Positions 24,961 through 33,011 are shown, counted from the first letter of the stretch. The stretch: 64,000 nucleotides of DNA from VXPQ01 sp965232485 (GCA_965232485.1 OZ246975.1:2852001-2916000), one strand, 5' to 3'. The notes: a model not told the origin generated them from the sequence alone. Numbers and translations: made by a program.

Positions 24961-25062
24961 GCCGATGAGATGGAGAAGCCTCCCAGGCCGCCGCAGGTTT
25001 CCTCCAAATCCGGGTGTATCTCCATCGTAGTATAGGCCGCCGATGAGATGGAGAAGCCTCCC
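24961..25062. repeat. Pair of identical 24-base direct repeats
   Basis: GCCGATGAGATGGAGAAGCC plus TCCC is found at 24961-24984 and 25039-25062, separated by 54 bases. No coding function is seen. The pair sits between the sugar permease and the two-ATPase module. Confidence 0.8.
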
Positions 25063-25199
25063 CAAGGGGATTATCCTTTTCCCGGAGAGCGTGTGACTGC
25101 GTGCTATGCGCCCGGCTTTTCTATTCGGGCATGTCGAGTGGAAACGTGCGAAACGCCACATTGCCGGGCCGCCGCAGGAGTGAGAGCGCTCGCGGGCCG

Positions 25200-25272
25200 C
25201 TCGAAAAAAATTCTCGCAACATTTGACAACAAATTTGTTGACAACTATATTGTTGGCAACAGGTTCGTTGTT
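25200..25272. repeat. Dispersed repeat family B, copy 1 (left of the two-ATPase module)
   Basis: CTCGAAAAAAATTCTCGCAA is followed by the palindrome ACAACAAATTTGTTG and two further GTTGxCAAC-type units. The same 5' end and palindrome recur in the same orientation at 28750-28810. It ends 20 bases before the first ATPase ATG and may also act as promoter or operator. Confidence 0.75.
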
Positions 25273-25292
25273 AATTATTTTCGCCGGGCGAC

Positions 25293-26555
25293 ATGGACAA
25301 ACTGAAGAAAGCAGGAGGTAATTGGGTTGAGGGAGAGAAATTCTTCAACCGGGAAACCGAGCTGAGAGCGCTCATGGAGCGTGTCAGGGAAGGCCGGCAC
25401 ACGCTTCTTACCGCACAGCGGAGGATGGGCAAGACGAGTTTGATCCGCGAAGCGTTGCGGCGCCTGGAAGACACAGGCGAGTTCGAGACGCTGTTTGCCG
25501 ACCTTGAAGACGCTTGGGATCCGATGGACGCTATCGCGGAAATTGCAATCCGGACAAGAGGGGCGCAGGGGCTATGGCCTCGAGTCAAGAACAGATTTTC
25601 CAATTTCCTGCGACAGGGTCCGATTAGCGAACTGGAGATTCGCCAACTCAAGGTCAGGTTGCGAGCCGGAGTCGACAAGGGAAACTGGAAGCAGAAAGGG
25701 GACGCCATCTTTGCTGCAATAGATAAACATGAAAAACCCGTGGTGCTGGCCCTTGACGAATTGCCGATCCTGATCAATCGACTACTCAAAGGATCGGATT
25801 ATCGCACGACGCCAGAAAGAAAGCAGGGCGCCGACGATTTCATGAGCTGGCTCCGAAAAGTGGGGCAATCCCATCGGAATGTCCGCATGATCGTATTCGG
25901 CGGCATCGGCCTCGAACCGACCTTGAAGACCGCCGGGCTCAGCGCCCAGGCGAATATCTTTGCTCCTTTTGAATTGGGGCCATGGGACGAAGATACCGCC
26001 AGTCAATGCCTCAAGGCCCTGGCGAACCATTACGGGATCACGCTTTCTCCGGCCCTTCGCCAAGCAATGTGCCGCAAGTTGCAGTGCTGTATTCCACATC
26101 ACATTCAGCAGTTTTTCGATTACCTTCATGAAGATCTGCGCCGGATAGGCAAAAGCGAAGTTACCCCGGACGACATAGAACGCGTGTATTCTAACGATAT
26201 GCTTGGTATCCGTGGCAGGATCGATCTTGAGCATTACGAAGGGCGATTGAAGATGGCGTTGGGAGATAGCGATTACAGGATTGCCATGGAATTGTTGACC
26301 GAAGCTGCAATCAACAAGGGGGTTCTGGATGACAAATCCATCGAAGAATACATGAGCCATTACCATACCTCGGAAAGAGAGGGGCAAGCCTTGATTCGTG
26401 ATATGCTCCGCATGCTTGAACATGACGGGTACTTGTCTAAATCTACTGGCCGCTATCGGTTTGTATCCAGACTGATCGAAGATTGGTGGCGAGAGCAAAA
26501 TGGTAGACACTTCATATCCATTGCTGCTCGATTATCTCGAAGAAAAAATACTTGA
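25293..26555 (+). CDS. AAA/STAND-like P-loop ATPase (two-ATPase module, gene 1)
   Basis: 420 residues. Residues 18-27 read FNRETELRAL, the entry helix typical of archaeal-ATPase/STAND-like proteins. Walker A is AQRRMGKTS (41-49) and Walker B is VVLALDELP with Asp155-Glu156. After an Orc1/Cdc6-like lid, residues about 300-400 look like a winged helix (LLTEAAINKGVLDDKS, MLEHDGYLSKSTGRYRFVS). No nuclease or transmembrane part is visible. Such proteins are found in many mobile or defence loci and are often annotated only as ATP-binding protein. It overlaps or abuts the second ATPase gene, and both are bracketed by family B repeats. Function unknown. Confidence 0.8.
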   Translation: MDKLKKAGGNWVEGEKFFNRETELRALMERVREGRHTLLTAQRRMGKTSLIREALRRLEDTGEFETLFADLEDAWDPMDAIAEIAIRTRGAQGLWPRVKNRFSNFLRQGPISELEIRQLKVRLRAGVDKGNWKQKGDAIFAAIDKHEKPVVLALDELPILINRLLKGSDYRTTPERKQGADDFMSWLRKVGQSHRNVRMIVFGGIGLEPTLKTAGLSAQANIFAPFELGPWDEDTASQCLKALANHYGITLSPALRQAMCRKLQCCIPHHIQQFFDYLHEDLRRIGKSEVTPDDIERVYSNDMLGIRGRIDLEHYEGRLKMALGDSDYRIAMELLTEAAINKGVLDDKSIEEYMSHYHTSEREGQALIRDMLRMLEHDGYLSKSTGRYRFVSRLIEDWWREQNGRHFISIAARLSRRKNT

Positions 26556-28647
26556 CGCCATGGCTTTGAACTTAAAGAAATACAATCCCGGATTTCTATC
26601 TGACGATGAATTGTTTCAATCATTCTGTGTACGAACAAACGAATTCGAATCCATTGTTGAGACCCTGCAAGAAAATACGGGAAATTCGAATCAGCATATC
26701 CTTGTAATCGGACCCCGGGGCAGCGGCAAAACAACCCTCTTGCTGCGCGTTGCAATCGAAATACGTCGGGATAATGTGTTGTCGTCCAGGCTTTTTCCCA
26801 TTGTTTTTTCGGAAGAAAGTTACGAAGTCAGTACATGCGGAGAATTTTGGCTGGAGTGCCTGGACCGATTGGCCACGCAAGTTTCCACAGAGAAAGAACG
26901 AGAAGATATGCGCCGTACTTGGGAGGAACTGCAAACCGTTCAGGATGATCAAGTGCTTGCAGAGCGTTGCCTTGGAGTACTGCTAGATTTTGCGGACAGG
27001 GAAGGCAAGCGCTTAGCGCTTGTCGTTGAAAATATGAATATGATTTTTCGAGACGCTGCTGATGCAGATACAGGGTGGCGTTTACGAAAGACACTGCAAA
27101 CCGAACCTCGTATTATGTTGCTGGCGAGCGCCACCAGCCGGTTCGAAGAAATCGATAATACGGAACAGGCCCTCTACGATTTTTTTCGGATCCTCGCGCT
27201 ACGTCCTCTTTCTTCTCAAGAGTGCGCCACGCTTTGGGAAACCGTCTCTGGACACGCTCCGGTAATGGGAAAAATACGGTCGCTCGAAATTTTGACGGGA
27301 AGCAATCCGCGCCTGCTTGCGATTATCGCTGGATTTGGGGGGACCCTCTCCTTCCGTGAATTGATGAAAGACCTGTTCCATCTGATCGATGAGCATACGG
27401 AATATTTCAGGAGCCATATTGAATCCCTTTCTGCAGCCCAAGAGCGACGAGTATATCTTGCCCTAGCTAGGCTATGGAAGCCGGCGACCACTCGAGAGAT
27501 AGCCAATCTGGCGCGTATGGAAACAAGTCAATGCAGCGCACAGCTCCGTCGTCTCATCGAACGGGGCGTAGTAGAAGAAAAGGGCGGAACGCCTCGACGT
27601 AAAAGGTATTATCTTACAGAGCGATTGTACAACATATATTATCTGCTTCGTAATGGAGGATCAAGAAAAATAGTACAAGAATTGATGCAATTCATGGTAG
27701 CATATTATTCCGATGATGAATTGAAAGAGATTATACAGAAGGTGAAAATAGAAATGCAAAAAACAAATATAGATTCCTTAATTCAAATTAATGACATTTA
27801 CGGAAAATTTATTCAATCGTTGGATAAATACACTAATATCCATATTAACGAAAAAGAGCAATACATTTTCAATTTGATGGATAAGGCGAGGCAGATGTCA
27901 GATATTGAAAATTATGATTCGGTCGTCGATATTTGCAATGAAATCGAAAAAATATATGATGAAATTATTAATGATACAGAGATAAATAATAGCATTAATT
28001 TAAATAAAATTATTGCTACGATACTTATGAATAAGAGTATCGCATTGACATATTTAAATCGAGAAACAGAAGCCATTATTGTTTGCGATGAAATATTAGA
28101 ACGATTTAGCGAGGATGATACATCCGAAATTATTGAAATAATTGCGCAGGCATTATTACATAAAGCCAACCTGTTGACTACTATGGATAATTTTATTGAA
28201 GCAATTGATTTATGCAATAATTTAATAGATAAATTCATGAATAGCAATGTATCTCAAATTATCCATATTACAGGGATGGCTGCGGCAAACAAGGGGCTTA
28301 TTCTTTGGCAATCAATTCAACCTTCTGAAAATGTGAACGATCTCGAAAATGTGACGCATTATCTTGACGATAAAGATGCCTGTAAGCGAGATGTCCAGGT
28401 GATTCTGGTGTTTCTTTCAGAAATTGACGACGTTTCGGCTGCGGCTATACGTGCTCTGTTAGCATTTAGTATTTCTCTTGGGTATGAGTCTTTGCTGGCT
28501 TTGATTCAGGAATATTCATTGGAGGATTTATTGTTACCGTTAGTTACAGTTTTTCGGCAAGAAATCGGTCAGGAGACCGAGGTATCCGAGGAAGTATTCG
28601 AAATTGCTCAGGATATACGGAAGGGTTTGGCCGGAATCGTCAAATAA
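26500..28647 (+). CDS. P-loop ATPase with wHTH and AT-rich helical-repeat C-terminus (two-ATPase module, gene 2)
   Basis: 715 residues from the ATG at 26500, which overlaps gene 1 by 56 bases. An in-frame ATG at 26560, four bases after the gene 1 stop, is an alternative start. The segment NPGFLSDDELFQSFCVR leads to Walker A GPRGSGKTT (71-79) and Walker B-like LALVVENMN. A sensor-like LLASATSRF follows. Residues about 305-375 form a winged helix (TTREIANLARMETSQCSAQL, YYLTERLYNIYYLLR). Residues about 385-690 are helical, probably TPR-like. From about 27650 the DNA becomes very AT-rich, unlike the rest of the window, which points to horizontal origin. A TPR sensor tied to an NTPase switch is typical of STAND-type immune proteins; this is inference. 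Confidence 0.8.
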   Translation: MVDTSYPLLLDYLEEKILDAMALNLKKYNPGFLSDDELFQSFCVRTNEFESIVETLQENTGNSNQHILVIGPRGSGKTTLLLRVAIEIRRDNVLSSRLFPIVFSEESYEVSTCGEFWLECLDRLATQVSTEKEREDMRRTWEELQTVQDDQVLAERCLGVLLDFADREGKRLALVVENMNMIFRDAADADTGWRLRKTLQTEPRIMLLASATSRFEEIDNTEQALYDFFRILALRPLSSQECATLWETVSGHAPVMGKIRSLEILTGSNPRLLAIIAGFGGTLSFRELMKDLFHLIDEHTEYFRSHIESLSAAQERRVYLALARLWKPATTREIANLARMETSQCSAQLRRLIERGVVEEKGGTPRRKRYYLTERLYNIYYLLRNGGSRKIVQELMQFMVAYYSDDELKEIIQKVKIEMQKTNIDSLIQINDIYGKFIQSLDKYTNIHINEKEQYIFNLMDKARQMSDIENYDSVVDICNEIEKIYDEIINDTEINNSINLNKIIATILMNKSIALTYLNRETEAIIVCDEILERFSEDDTSEIIEIIAQALLHKANLLTTMDNFIEAIDLCNNLIDKFMNSNVSQIIHITGMAAANKGLILWQSIQPSENVNDLENVTHYLDDKDACKRDVQVILVFLSEIDDVSAAAIRALLAFSISLGYESLLALIQEYSLEDLLLPLVTVFRQEIGQETEVSEEVFEIAQDIRKGLAGIVK

Positions 28648-28731
28648 ATACTAAACTACTTCATACTAAACCGCGGGCGTGTCCGCCCTCGTTTTTGGGC
28701 GAACTGCCGGATAAATACTAAACTACTTCAT
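28644..28731. repeat. 21-base direct repeats around a hairpin
   Basis: ATAAATACTAAACTACTTCA plus T occurs at 28644-28664, overlapping the ATPase 2 stop codon, and again at 28711-28731. Between them lies a GC hairpin. The arrangement suggests a small insertion or a duplication event at the module's right end. Confidence 0.75.
28675..28696 (+). terminator. Probable intrinsic terminator after the two-ATPase module
   Basis: The stem GGGCG/CGCCC with a TGTC loop is followed by TCGTTTTT. It lies 28 bases after the stop of ATPase 2 and would end that transcript. Confidence 0.6.
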
Positions 28732-28749
28732 CTGGATCATTTCTATTCG

Positions 28750-28810
28750 CTCGAAAAAAAATTCTCGCAACACTTGACAACAAATTTGTTGGCAACGAAT
28801 CTGTTGCCAA
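28750..28810. repeat. Dispersed repeat family B, copy 2 (right of the two-ATPase module)
   Basis: CTCGAAAAAAAATTCTCGCA is followed by CAACACTTGACAACAAATTT and GTTGGCAACGAATCTGTTGC. It matches 25200-25264 in the same orientation with few differences. The two copies enclose about 3.5 kb containing only the two ATPase genes. Confidence 0.75.
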
Positions 28811-28820
28811 GCCTTCTTGC

Positions 28821-28884
28821 GCCAGCGCCCATCTACGCCAGCGTCCATCTACGCCAGCGTCCATCTACGCCAGCGTCTCTCCCG
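28821..28884. repeat. 16-base tandem repeat across the gpmI 3' end
   Basis: GCCAGCG(T/C)CCATCTAC is repeated at 28821, 28837 and 28853, with a partial fourth unit at 28869. The stop codon of gpmI (28865-28867) lies in the third unit. The unit is not a multiple of three. Confidence 0.85.
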
Positions 28885-30394
28885 TCATTTCCTCCGGGAT
28901 CGGCTCGTCCAGCAGGGCCAGGATGGTGGGGGCTACGTCGCCGAGTTTGCCGTCGCGGATGGGGCCGTCGAACCCTTGCCGGACGATAAGGTGCGGCGCT
29001 AACGCCGTCGTATGCGCCGTGTGCGGGCTGCCGTCCGGGTTCCGCATCCGGTCGGCGTTCCCGTGATCGGCGATGACGCTCGCCGAATAGCCATGCGCGA
29101 TGGCCGCCTCGACGACGACCCGCGCCGCGGCGTCTACGGCTTCGACCGCCCGGACCGCCGCCTCGAAATCCCCCGTATGGCCCACCATGTCCGGGTTGGC
29201 GAAATTCAGGCATACGAAGTTGTACTTCTCTTCGGCAAGCGCGTTGGCGGTGCGTCGGGCTATTTCCGCGGCGCTCATTTCCGGTTGCAAATCGTAGGTA
29301 GCCACTTTCGGGGAAGGGACCAGGATGCGATCTTCCCCCTCGAACGCTTCTTCCCGCCCGCCGCTGAAAAAGTAGGTGACGTGCGCATACTTTTCCGTTT
29401 CCGCAATGCGGAGCTGGGTCCCGCCTCGCGCCGCGATCGCCTCGCCCAGCGTCTGTCGAAGATGCACTTTCGGGAAGGCGACCGGCAAGTCGAAGGTTTC
29501 GTCGTAGGGCGAAAACAGGGTGAAGCAAAGGTCTGAAACAGGCTCTCGCTCGAATCCGTCGAACCGGGAGTCGGTGAACGCGCGCGTCATTTGCCGGGCC
29601 CGATCCCCCCGGAAATTGTAGAAAATGACCGCGTCGCCATGCTGCACGCGAGACGGCGGCCCGTCGCCCCGAATCGCCGAAGGCGCTGCGAATTCGTCTG
29701 TGACCCCCTTCCGGTAGCTGGCTTCGAGCGCCGCCGCCGGGTCGGGAAACGCCTCGCCCTCGCCCCGCGCGAGCAAGTCGTACGCCTGTTTGATCCGTTC
29801 CCATCGCTGGTCCCGGTCCATGGCGTAGTAGCGCCCTGTGATCGATGCAATCCGCCCCGCCCCGATTTCCTGCGCCTTTTTCTCGAAATCGCGCACATAC
29901 CCGAGGCCGCCGTGCGGATCGGTGTCCCGCCCGTCCGTAAAAGCATGGACGCACACCCGGTCGCCGGTCAATCCCTGCCCTGCGGCCAGGCGCAACAAGG
30001 CGTACAAATGATGCAGGGAAGAATGCACGCCCCCGTCCGAAAACAGCCCCATGAGATGCAGTCGGGACCCCCTTTCGACAGCATGGCGCGCTGCAGCCAG
30101 CAAGGCCTTGTTCTTGAAAAAATCGCCGTCCTCGATGGCCTTGTCGATGCGCGTAATTTCCTGGTAGACTACGCGTCCCGCCCCAAGATTCATATGGCCC
30201 ACTTCGGAGTTTCCCATTTGGCCGTCAGGTAGACCGACCGGTCTACCTGACGCCTCGAGGCGTGCGTGCGGCCATGTGGCGAAAAGCCGGTCGAGGAAGG
30301 GTTTCCGGGCCTGGTCGATGGCGCTCGCCGAAGGGTCCTCGGCCAAGCCGTATCCATCCAGAATAATCAATATGTGGCGTTTTTCGGGATTCAC
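28865..30394 (-). CDS. gpmI: 2,3-bisphosphoglycerate-independent phosphoglycerate mutase
   Basis: 509 residues from the GTG at 30394. It interconverts 3- and 2-phosphoglycerate in glycolysis, using two Mn ions. The start HILIILDGYGLAEDPSASA carries the first metal Asp. MGNSEVGHMNLGAGR holds the phosphoserine nucleophile in GNSEVGH. TDGRDTDPHGGLGYV and ITGRYYAMDRDQRWER bind substrate. VIADHGNADRM and PHTAHTTALAPHL give the remaining metal ligands. Length equals the usual 505-515. The frame stays open upstream to 30805 but without family similarity. The 3' end lies inside a 16-base tandem repeat. Confidence 0.95.
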   Translation of the reverse strand: MNPEKRHILIILDGYGLAEDPSASAIDQARKPFLDRLFATWPHARLEASGRPVGLPDGQMGNSEVGHMNLGAGRVVYQEITRIDKAIEDGDFFKNKALLAAARHAVERGSRLHLMGLFSDGGVHSSLHHLYALLRLAAGQGLTGDRVCVHAFTDGRDTDPHGGLGYVRDFEKKAQEIGAGRIASITGRYYAMDRDQRWERIKQAYDLLARGEGEAFPDPAAALEASYRKGVTDEFAAPSAIRGDGPPSRVQHGDAVIFYNFRGDRARQMTRAFTDSRFDGFEREPVSDLCFTLFSPYDETFDLPVAFPKVHLRQTLGEAIAARGGTQLRIAETEKYAHVTYFFSGGREEAFEGEDRILVPSPKVATYDLQPEMSAAEIARRTANALAEEKYNFVCLNFANPDMVGHTGDFEAAVRAVEAVDAAARVVVEAAIAHGYSASVIADHGNADRMRNPDGSPHTAHTTALAPHLIVRQGFDGPIRDGKLGDVAPTILALLDEPIPEEMTGETLA

Positions 30395-30483
30395 TGCGAG
30401 GTATGTTTTGCTTCGTGGTTTGCGTACGAAGGCAGGACGGATGTGCTTATGCGCAGGCCGCCTGCTCGGCGCGGCGGCGTATC

Positions 30484-31323
30484 CTATATCCTGTAATCCC
30501 GGACTTTCCGGGTTGTGGCGCCTGTCTTGCTGTAAAATACGTTCATGGAGCCGCAAAGCGGACAACAAATCTGCTCGGCTCCATGGCGGTCCGTATGCCG
30601 ATCCGGCGCATCGAAGTAATGGCGGCGCGTCTTGCAATAATACTTCCCGCGAGCGGGGTCGAGGCCTTCCAGCGGTTCGGGAAGCCGACTCGCTTCCGCA
30701 AAATATCGGCATGCCTCCGCCGCCGCGCATGCATCGCAGGACGGCGCGCGGGCCGTGCAGGCGTAACGACCATGCAGAATGAGCAGGTGATGGGCTTCGC
30801 CCCACGCCGTTTCGGGAATGATCCGCTTCAGGCCCTGCTCGACCTTCAGCGGCGTATCCGCGTTTTCCACCAGTCCGATCCGGTTGGCCACGCGAAAGAC
30901 ATGGGTGTCGACCGGAAGCGCCGCCCGATCGAACGCCACGGACGCCACCACCTGCGCCGTTTTGCGCCCTACGCCTTGCAGCGTCATCAAATCCCGCACC
31001 GTATTCGGAATGCGTCCGTCGTAGGTTTCCACGACGCGGCGGGCCATCGCTACGAGATGCTTCGCCTTGTTGTTCGGAAACGAAATAGATCGGATCCAGG
31101 GAAACACCTCTTCGGGCTCGGCTTCGGCCAGGCTGCGTGCGTTCGGGAAAGTTTCGAACAGGGCGGGCGTTACCATGTTAACGCGCGCGTCCGTACACTG
31201 AGCCGACAGGATGACCGCTACGATGAGTTCGTAAGGGTTCTTGTGAGACAGTTCCGTTTCCGGGCGCGCAATGACCTTGCGCAGCGCGGAAAGGACGCGT
31301 TCGGCGCGTTCGGCGCGGTTCAT
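30484..31323 (-). CDS. nth: Endonuclease III with a Cys-rich C-terminal extension
   Basis: 279 residues; ordinary Nth is about 210. The protein removes oxidised pyrimidines from DNA in base excision repair. The helix-hairpin-helix LQGVGRKTAQ carries catalytic Lys121 and VDTHVFRVANR carries Asp139. The 4Fe-4S ligands follow the Cys-x6-Cys-x2-Cys-x5-Cys pattern (189, 196, 199, 205). After residue 215 an extra 65 residues include Cys230 and a CCPLCG segment (253-258), which looks like a zinc ribbon and is not part of standard Nth. The tail may bind metal or DNA. Transcribed away from the DUF4105 gene. Confidence 0.93.
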   Translation of the reverse strand: MNRAERAERVLSALRKVIARPETELSHKNPYELIVAVILSAQCTDARVNMVTPALFETFPNARSLAEAEPEEVFPWIRSISFPNNKAKHLVAMARRVVETYDGRIPNTVRDLMTLQGVGRKTAQVVASVAFDRAALPVDTHVFRVANRIGLVENADTPLKVEQGLKRIIPETAWGEAHHLLILHGRYACTARAPSCDACAAAEACRYFAEASRLPEPLEGLDPARGKYYCKTRRHYFDAPDRHTDRHGAEQICCPLCGSMNVFYSKTGATTRKVRDYRI

Positions 31324-31368
31324 GGCTTCGATATAAAAACGTCAAAAAACATTCGACGGGAACCCGAC

Positions 31369-32892
31369 ATGTTGGCAAAGTCGTATCGGCGATGCTATTT
31401 CCATGCCCGGAAACATACTTCTCCTGTGCCCCAGACGCCACTCTTCGCCGTAATTTTATGGCTTGCGGTCGTTTTTGCGACGGCGTTTCCGGGGTATGCA
31501 TCCGCTTCCGCCGCGCGCCAGGCTCCGTCCGCTCCCGTCGCGCGCCAGGCCCCGTCCGCTTCCGTCGCGCGCCAGGCCCCGTCCGCCTTCGCCGCGCGCC
31601 AGGCCCCGTCCGCTTCCGCCGCGCGCCAGGTCCCGTCCGCCTCCGCCGCGCGCCAGGCTCCGTCCGCTCCCGTCGCGCGCCAGGCCCCGCCCGCCCCCGT
31701 CGCGCGCCAGGCCCCGTCCGCTTCCGCCGCGCGCCAGGCCCCGTCCGCTTTGCAAGAAGCGCCTGCTCCGCCGCGCCTGCGCGTATCGCTGCTGACCATT
31801 CTGCCCGGCTCCGAAATATATTCGCTTTGGGGGCATAGCGCCCTGCGGATTACGGACCCGCGACATGGCCTCGATATAACCTACAACTATGGCACGTTCG
31901 ATTTTGAGGCTGGTCATTTCGCGCTCAAATTCCTGCACGGCAATCTCGATTATACCCTTTCCACGTACTGGTTCGAGGCCAGTCTTCGGGCGTATCAGGC
32001 CCAGGGCCGCCCTGTCATCGAACAGACGCTGGACCTTACGCCCGCGCAGCAGCAACGCCTGACGGAACTGCTCGCCGTCAATCTGCGCCCGGAAAACCGG
32101 CGGTACCGTTACCATTTCCTGTTCGACAATTGCAGTACGCGCATTCGGGACATTCTGGAGGCGGCGCTTGGCGAGGAAACCCTGCATGCGCAGGCGCTTC
32201 CGGACGACGCCCCAACCTTCCGTGCGCTCATCGACCCGTACCAGCGTGCGGTTCCTTTTCTGGACGCCGGGATCGATGTGTTGCTTGGCGCCCCCGCGGA
32301 TCGATCTGCGGACGGTCGCGACATCATGTTCTTGCCCGAGTACCTTATGGAAGCCTTCGGCAAGGCGCAGATAGGGATGGGAGAGACTGCGCGTCCGCTT
32401 GTCGCCCGCACCGATACGCTGTTCTGGATAGCAGGATATGGGGCGTCGGGCAAGCGTTTTCCCTGGGAGTTCGTCGCGGCATGGCTGCTTTTCGCCGGAG
32501 GCCTGGCGCTGACGCTTCGACGCCCCGGCGTGATACGGGCGCTTGACGCGCCGTTTTTTCTGGCGATAGGGGCGACAGGCCTGCTGATTGCCTATCTCTG
32601 GTTCGTTTCGCACCACGACGTCACCAACGCGAACCGCCATCTCTTCTGGGCCTGGCCTACGCATGCGCTGGCGGCGGGAGTGCTTCTCGCGCGCCGCGCG
32701 CCGTCGCGCCTGCTGGCCATCTACATGGCGGCGGCCTCGGCGGCCCTGATCGTTTCTGTCCTGATTTCTCCGTTCGTCGCGCAGCCGTTTCCTGCGGCAT
32801 GGCTGCCGGTGGCGTTGCTTGCGGCGGTACGGGCAGGCGCCGTAGCGCTGCCGGGCCTGCTCAAGGGTATCCGGAACAGTGGGAAAATGTAG
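31369..32892 (+). CDS. DUF4105 (Lnb-type) membrane protein with nine-residue tandem repeats
   Basis: 507 residues from the ATG at 31369. A signal or first membrane segment (LFAVILWLAVVFATAFPG) is followed by nine copies of a nine-residue unit ARQAPSAxx (nucleotides 31513-31752), a low-complexity linker. The DUF4105 domain follows (LLTILPGSEIYSLWGHSALR, FDNCSTRIRDIL), a papain-like NlpC/P60-related fold with a conserved His and Cys. The C-terminal 150 residues have about five hydrophobic segments. Proteins of this type are common in Bacteroidota and function in the envelope, but the reaction is not known. The frame is open upstream to 30403 without meaning. Divergent from nth. Confidence 0.83.
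   Translation: MLAKSYRRCYFHARKHTSPVPQTPLFAVILWLAVVFATAFPGYASASAARQAPSAPVARQAPSASVARQAPSAFAARQAPSASAARQVPSASAARQAPSAPVARQAPPAPVARQAPSASAARQAPSALQEAPAPPRLRVSLLTILPGSEIYSLWGHSALRITDPRHGLDITYNYGTFDFEAGHFALKFLHGNLDYTLSTYWFEASLRAYQAQGRPVIEQTLDLTPAQQQRLTELLAVNLRPENRRYRYHFLFDNCSTRIRDILEAALGEETLHAQALPDDAPTFRALIDPYQRAVPFLDAGIDVLLGAPADRSADGRDIMFLPEYLMEAFGKAQIGMGETARPLVARTDTLFWIAGYGASGKRFPWEFVAAWLLFAGGLALTLRRPGVIRALDAPFFLAIGATGLLIAYLWFVSHHDVTNANRHLFWAWPTHALAAGVLLARRAPSRLLAIYMAAASAALIVSVLISPFVAQPFPAAWLPVALLAAVRAGAVALPGLLKGIRNSGKM
31513..31752 (+). repeat. 27-base in-frame tandem repeat in the DUF4105 gene
   Basis: Nine units, the last incomplete, encode ARQAPSAPV, ARQAPSASV, ARQAPSAFA and similar. Units differ by single bases. 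Unit length is a multiple of three, so copy changes would alter linker length without a frameshift. Confidence 0.9.
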
Positions 32893-32893
32893 C

Positions 32894-32941
32894 GCTGCAA
32901 CGGATCTGTTGGCAACAAATCCGTTGCGAGAACAATTCTCC
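32894..32941. repeat. Dispersed repeat family B, copy 3 (left of the restriction-modification genes)
   Basis: GCTGCAACGGATCTGTTGGC followed by AACAAATCCGTTGCGAGAAC and AATTCTCC is an inverted version of the family B copies at 25200 and 28750. It begins just after the DUF4105 stop codon. Confidence 0.6.
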
Positions 32942-32972
32942 GAAGTCATTCCTTGCCGTCGCGCGCCTTTCA

Positions 32973-33011
32973 GCCTCTGGATCTTTGCGGACTTGATCAG
33001 AGCATCTTTAA
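32973..33011. repeat. Dispersed repeat family A hairpin, copy 3
   Basis: GCCTCTGGATCTTTGCGGAC followed by TTGATCAGAGC matches the hairpin core of family A at 7201-7229 almost base for base. It lies about 110 bases before the methyltransferase start. Confidence 0.7.

Larger units (their letters stand above)
24856..25292. other. Repeat-rich gap before the two-ATPase module
   Basis: 437 bases without a convincing gene. It starts with imperfect GGGGCGTTGTGG repeats just after the permease. The 24-base sequence GCCGATGAGATGGAGAAGCC(TCCC) appears twice (24961 and 25039). It ends with family B copy 1 (25200-25272). The abrupt repeats mark a likely recombination or insertion border. Confidence 0.55.

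Noticed and set aside
24961..25062. CRISPR array start (two identical 24-mers with a 54-base gap)
   Set aside because: Only two copies, no third repeat, and no cas genes in the window.
23578..25161. 527-codon minus-strand frame over the sugar permease gene
   Set aside because: Antisense of a clear RbsC-like membrane protein, with His/Arg-rich meaningless sequence.
31513..31752. CRISPR-like regular repeat
   Set aside because: The units are contiguous, 27 bases, in frame and without spacers, so it is a protein tandem repeat.
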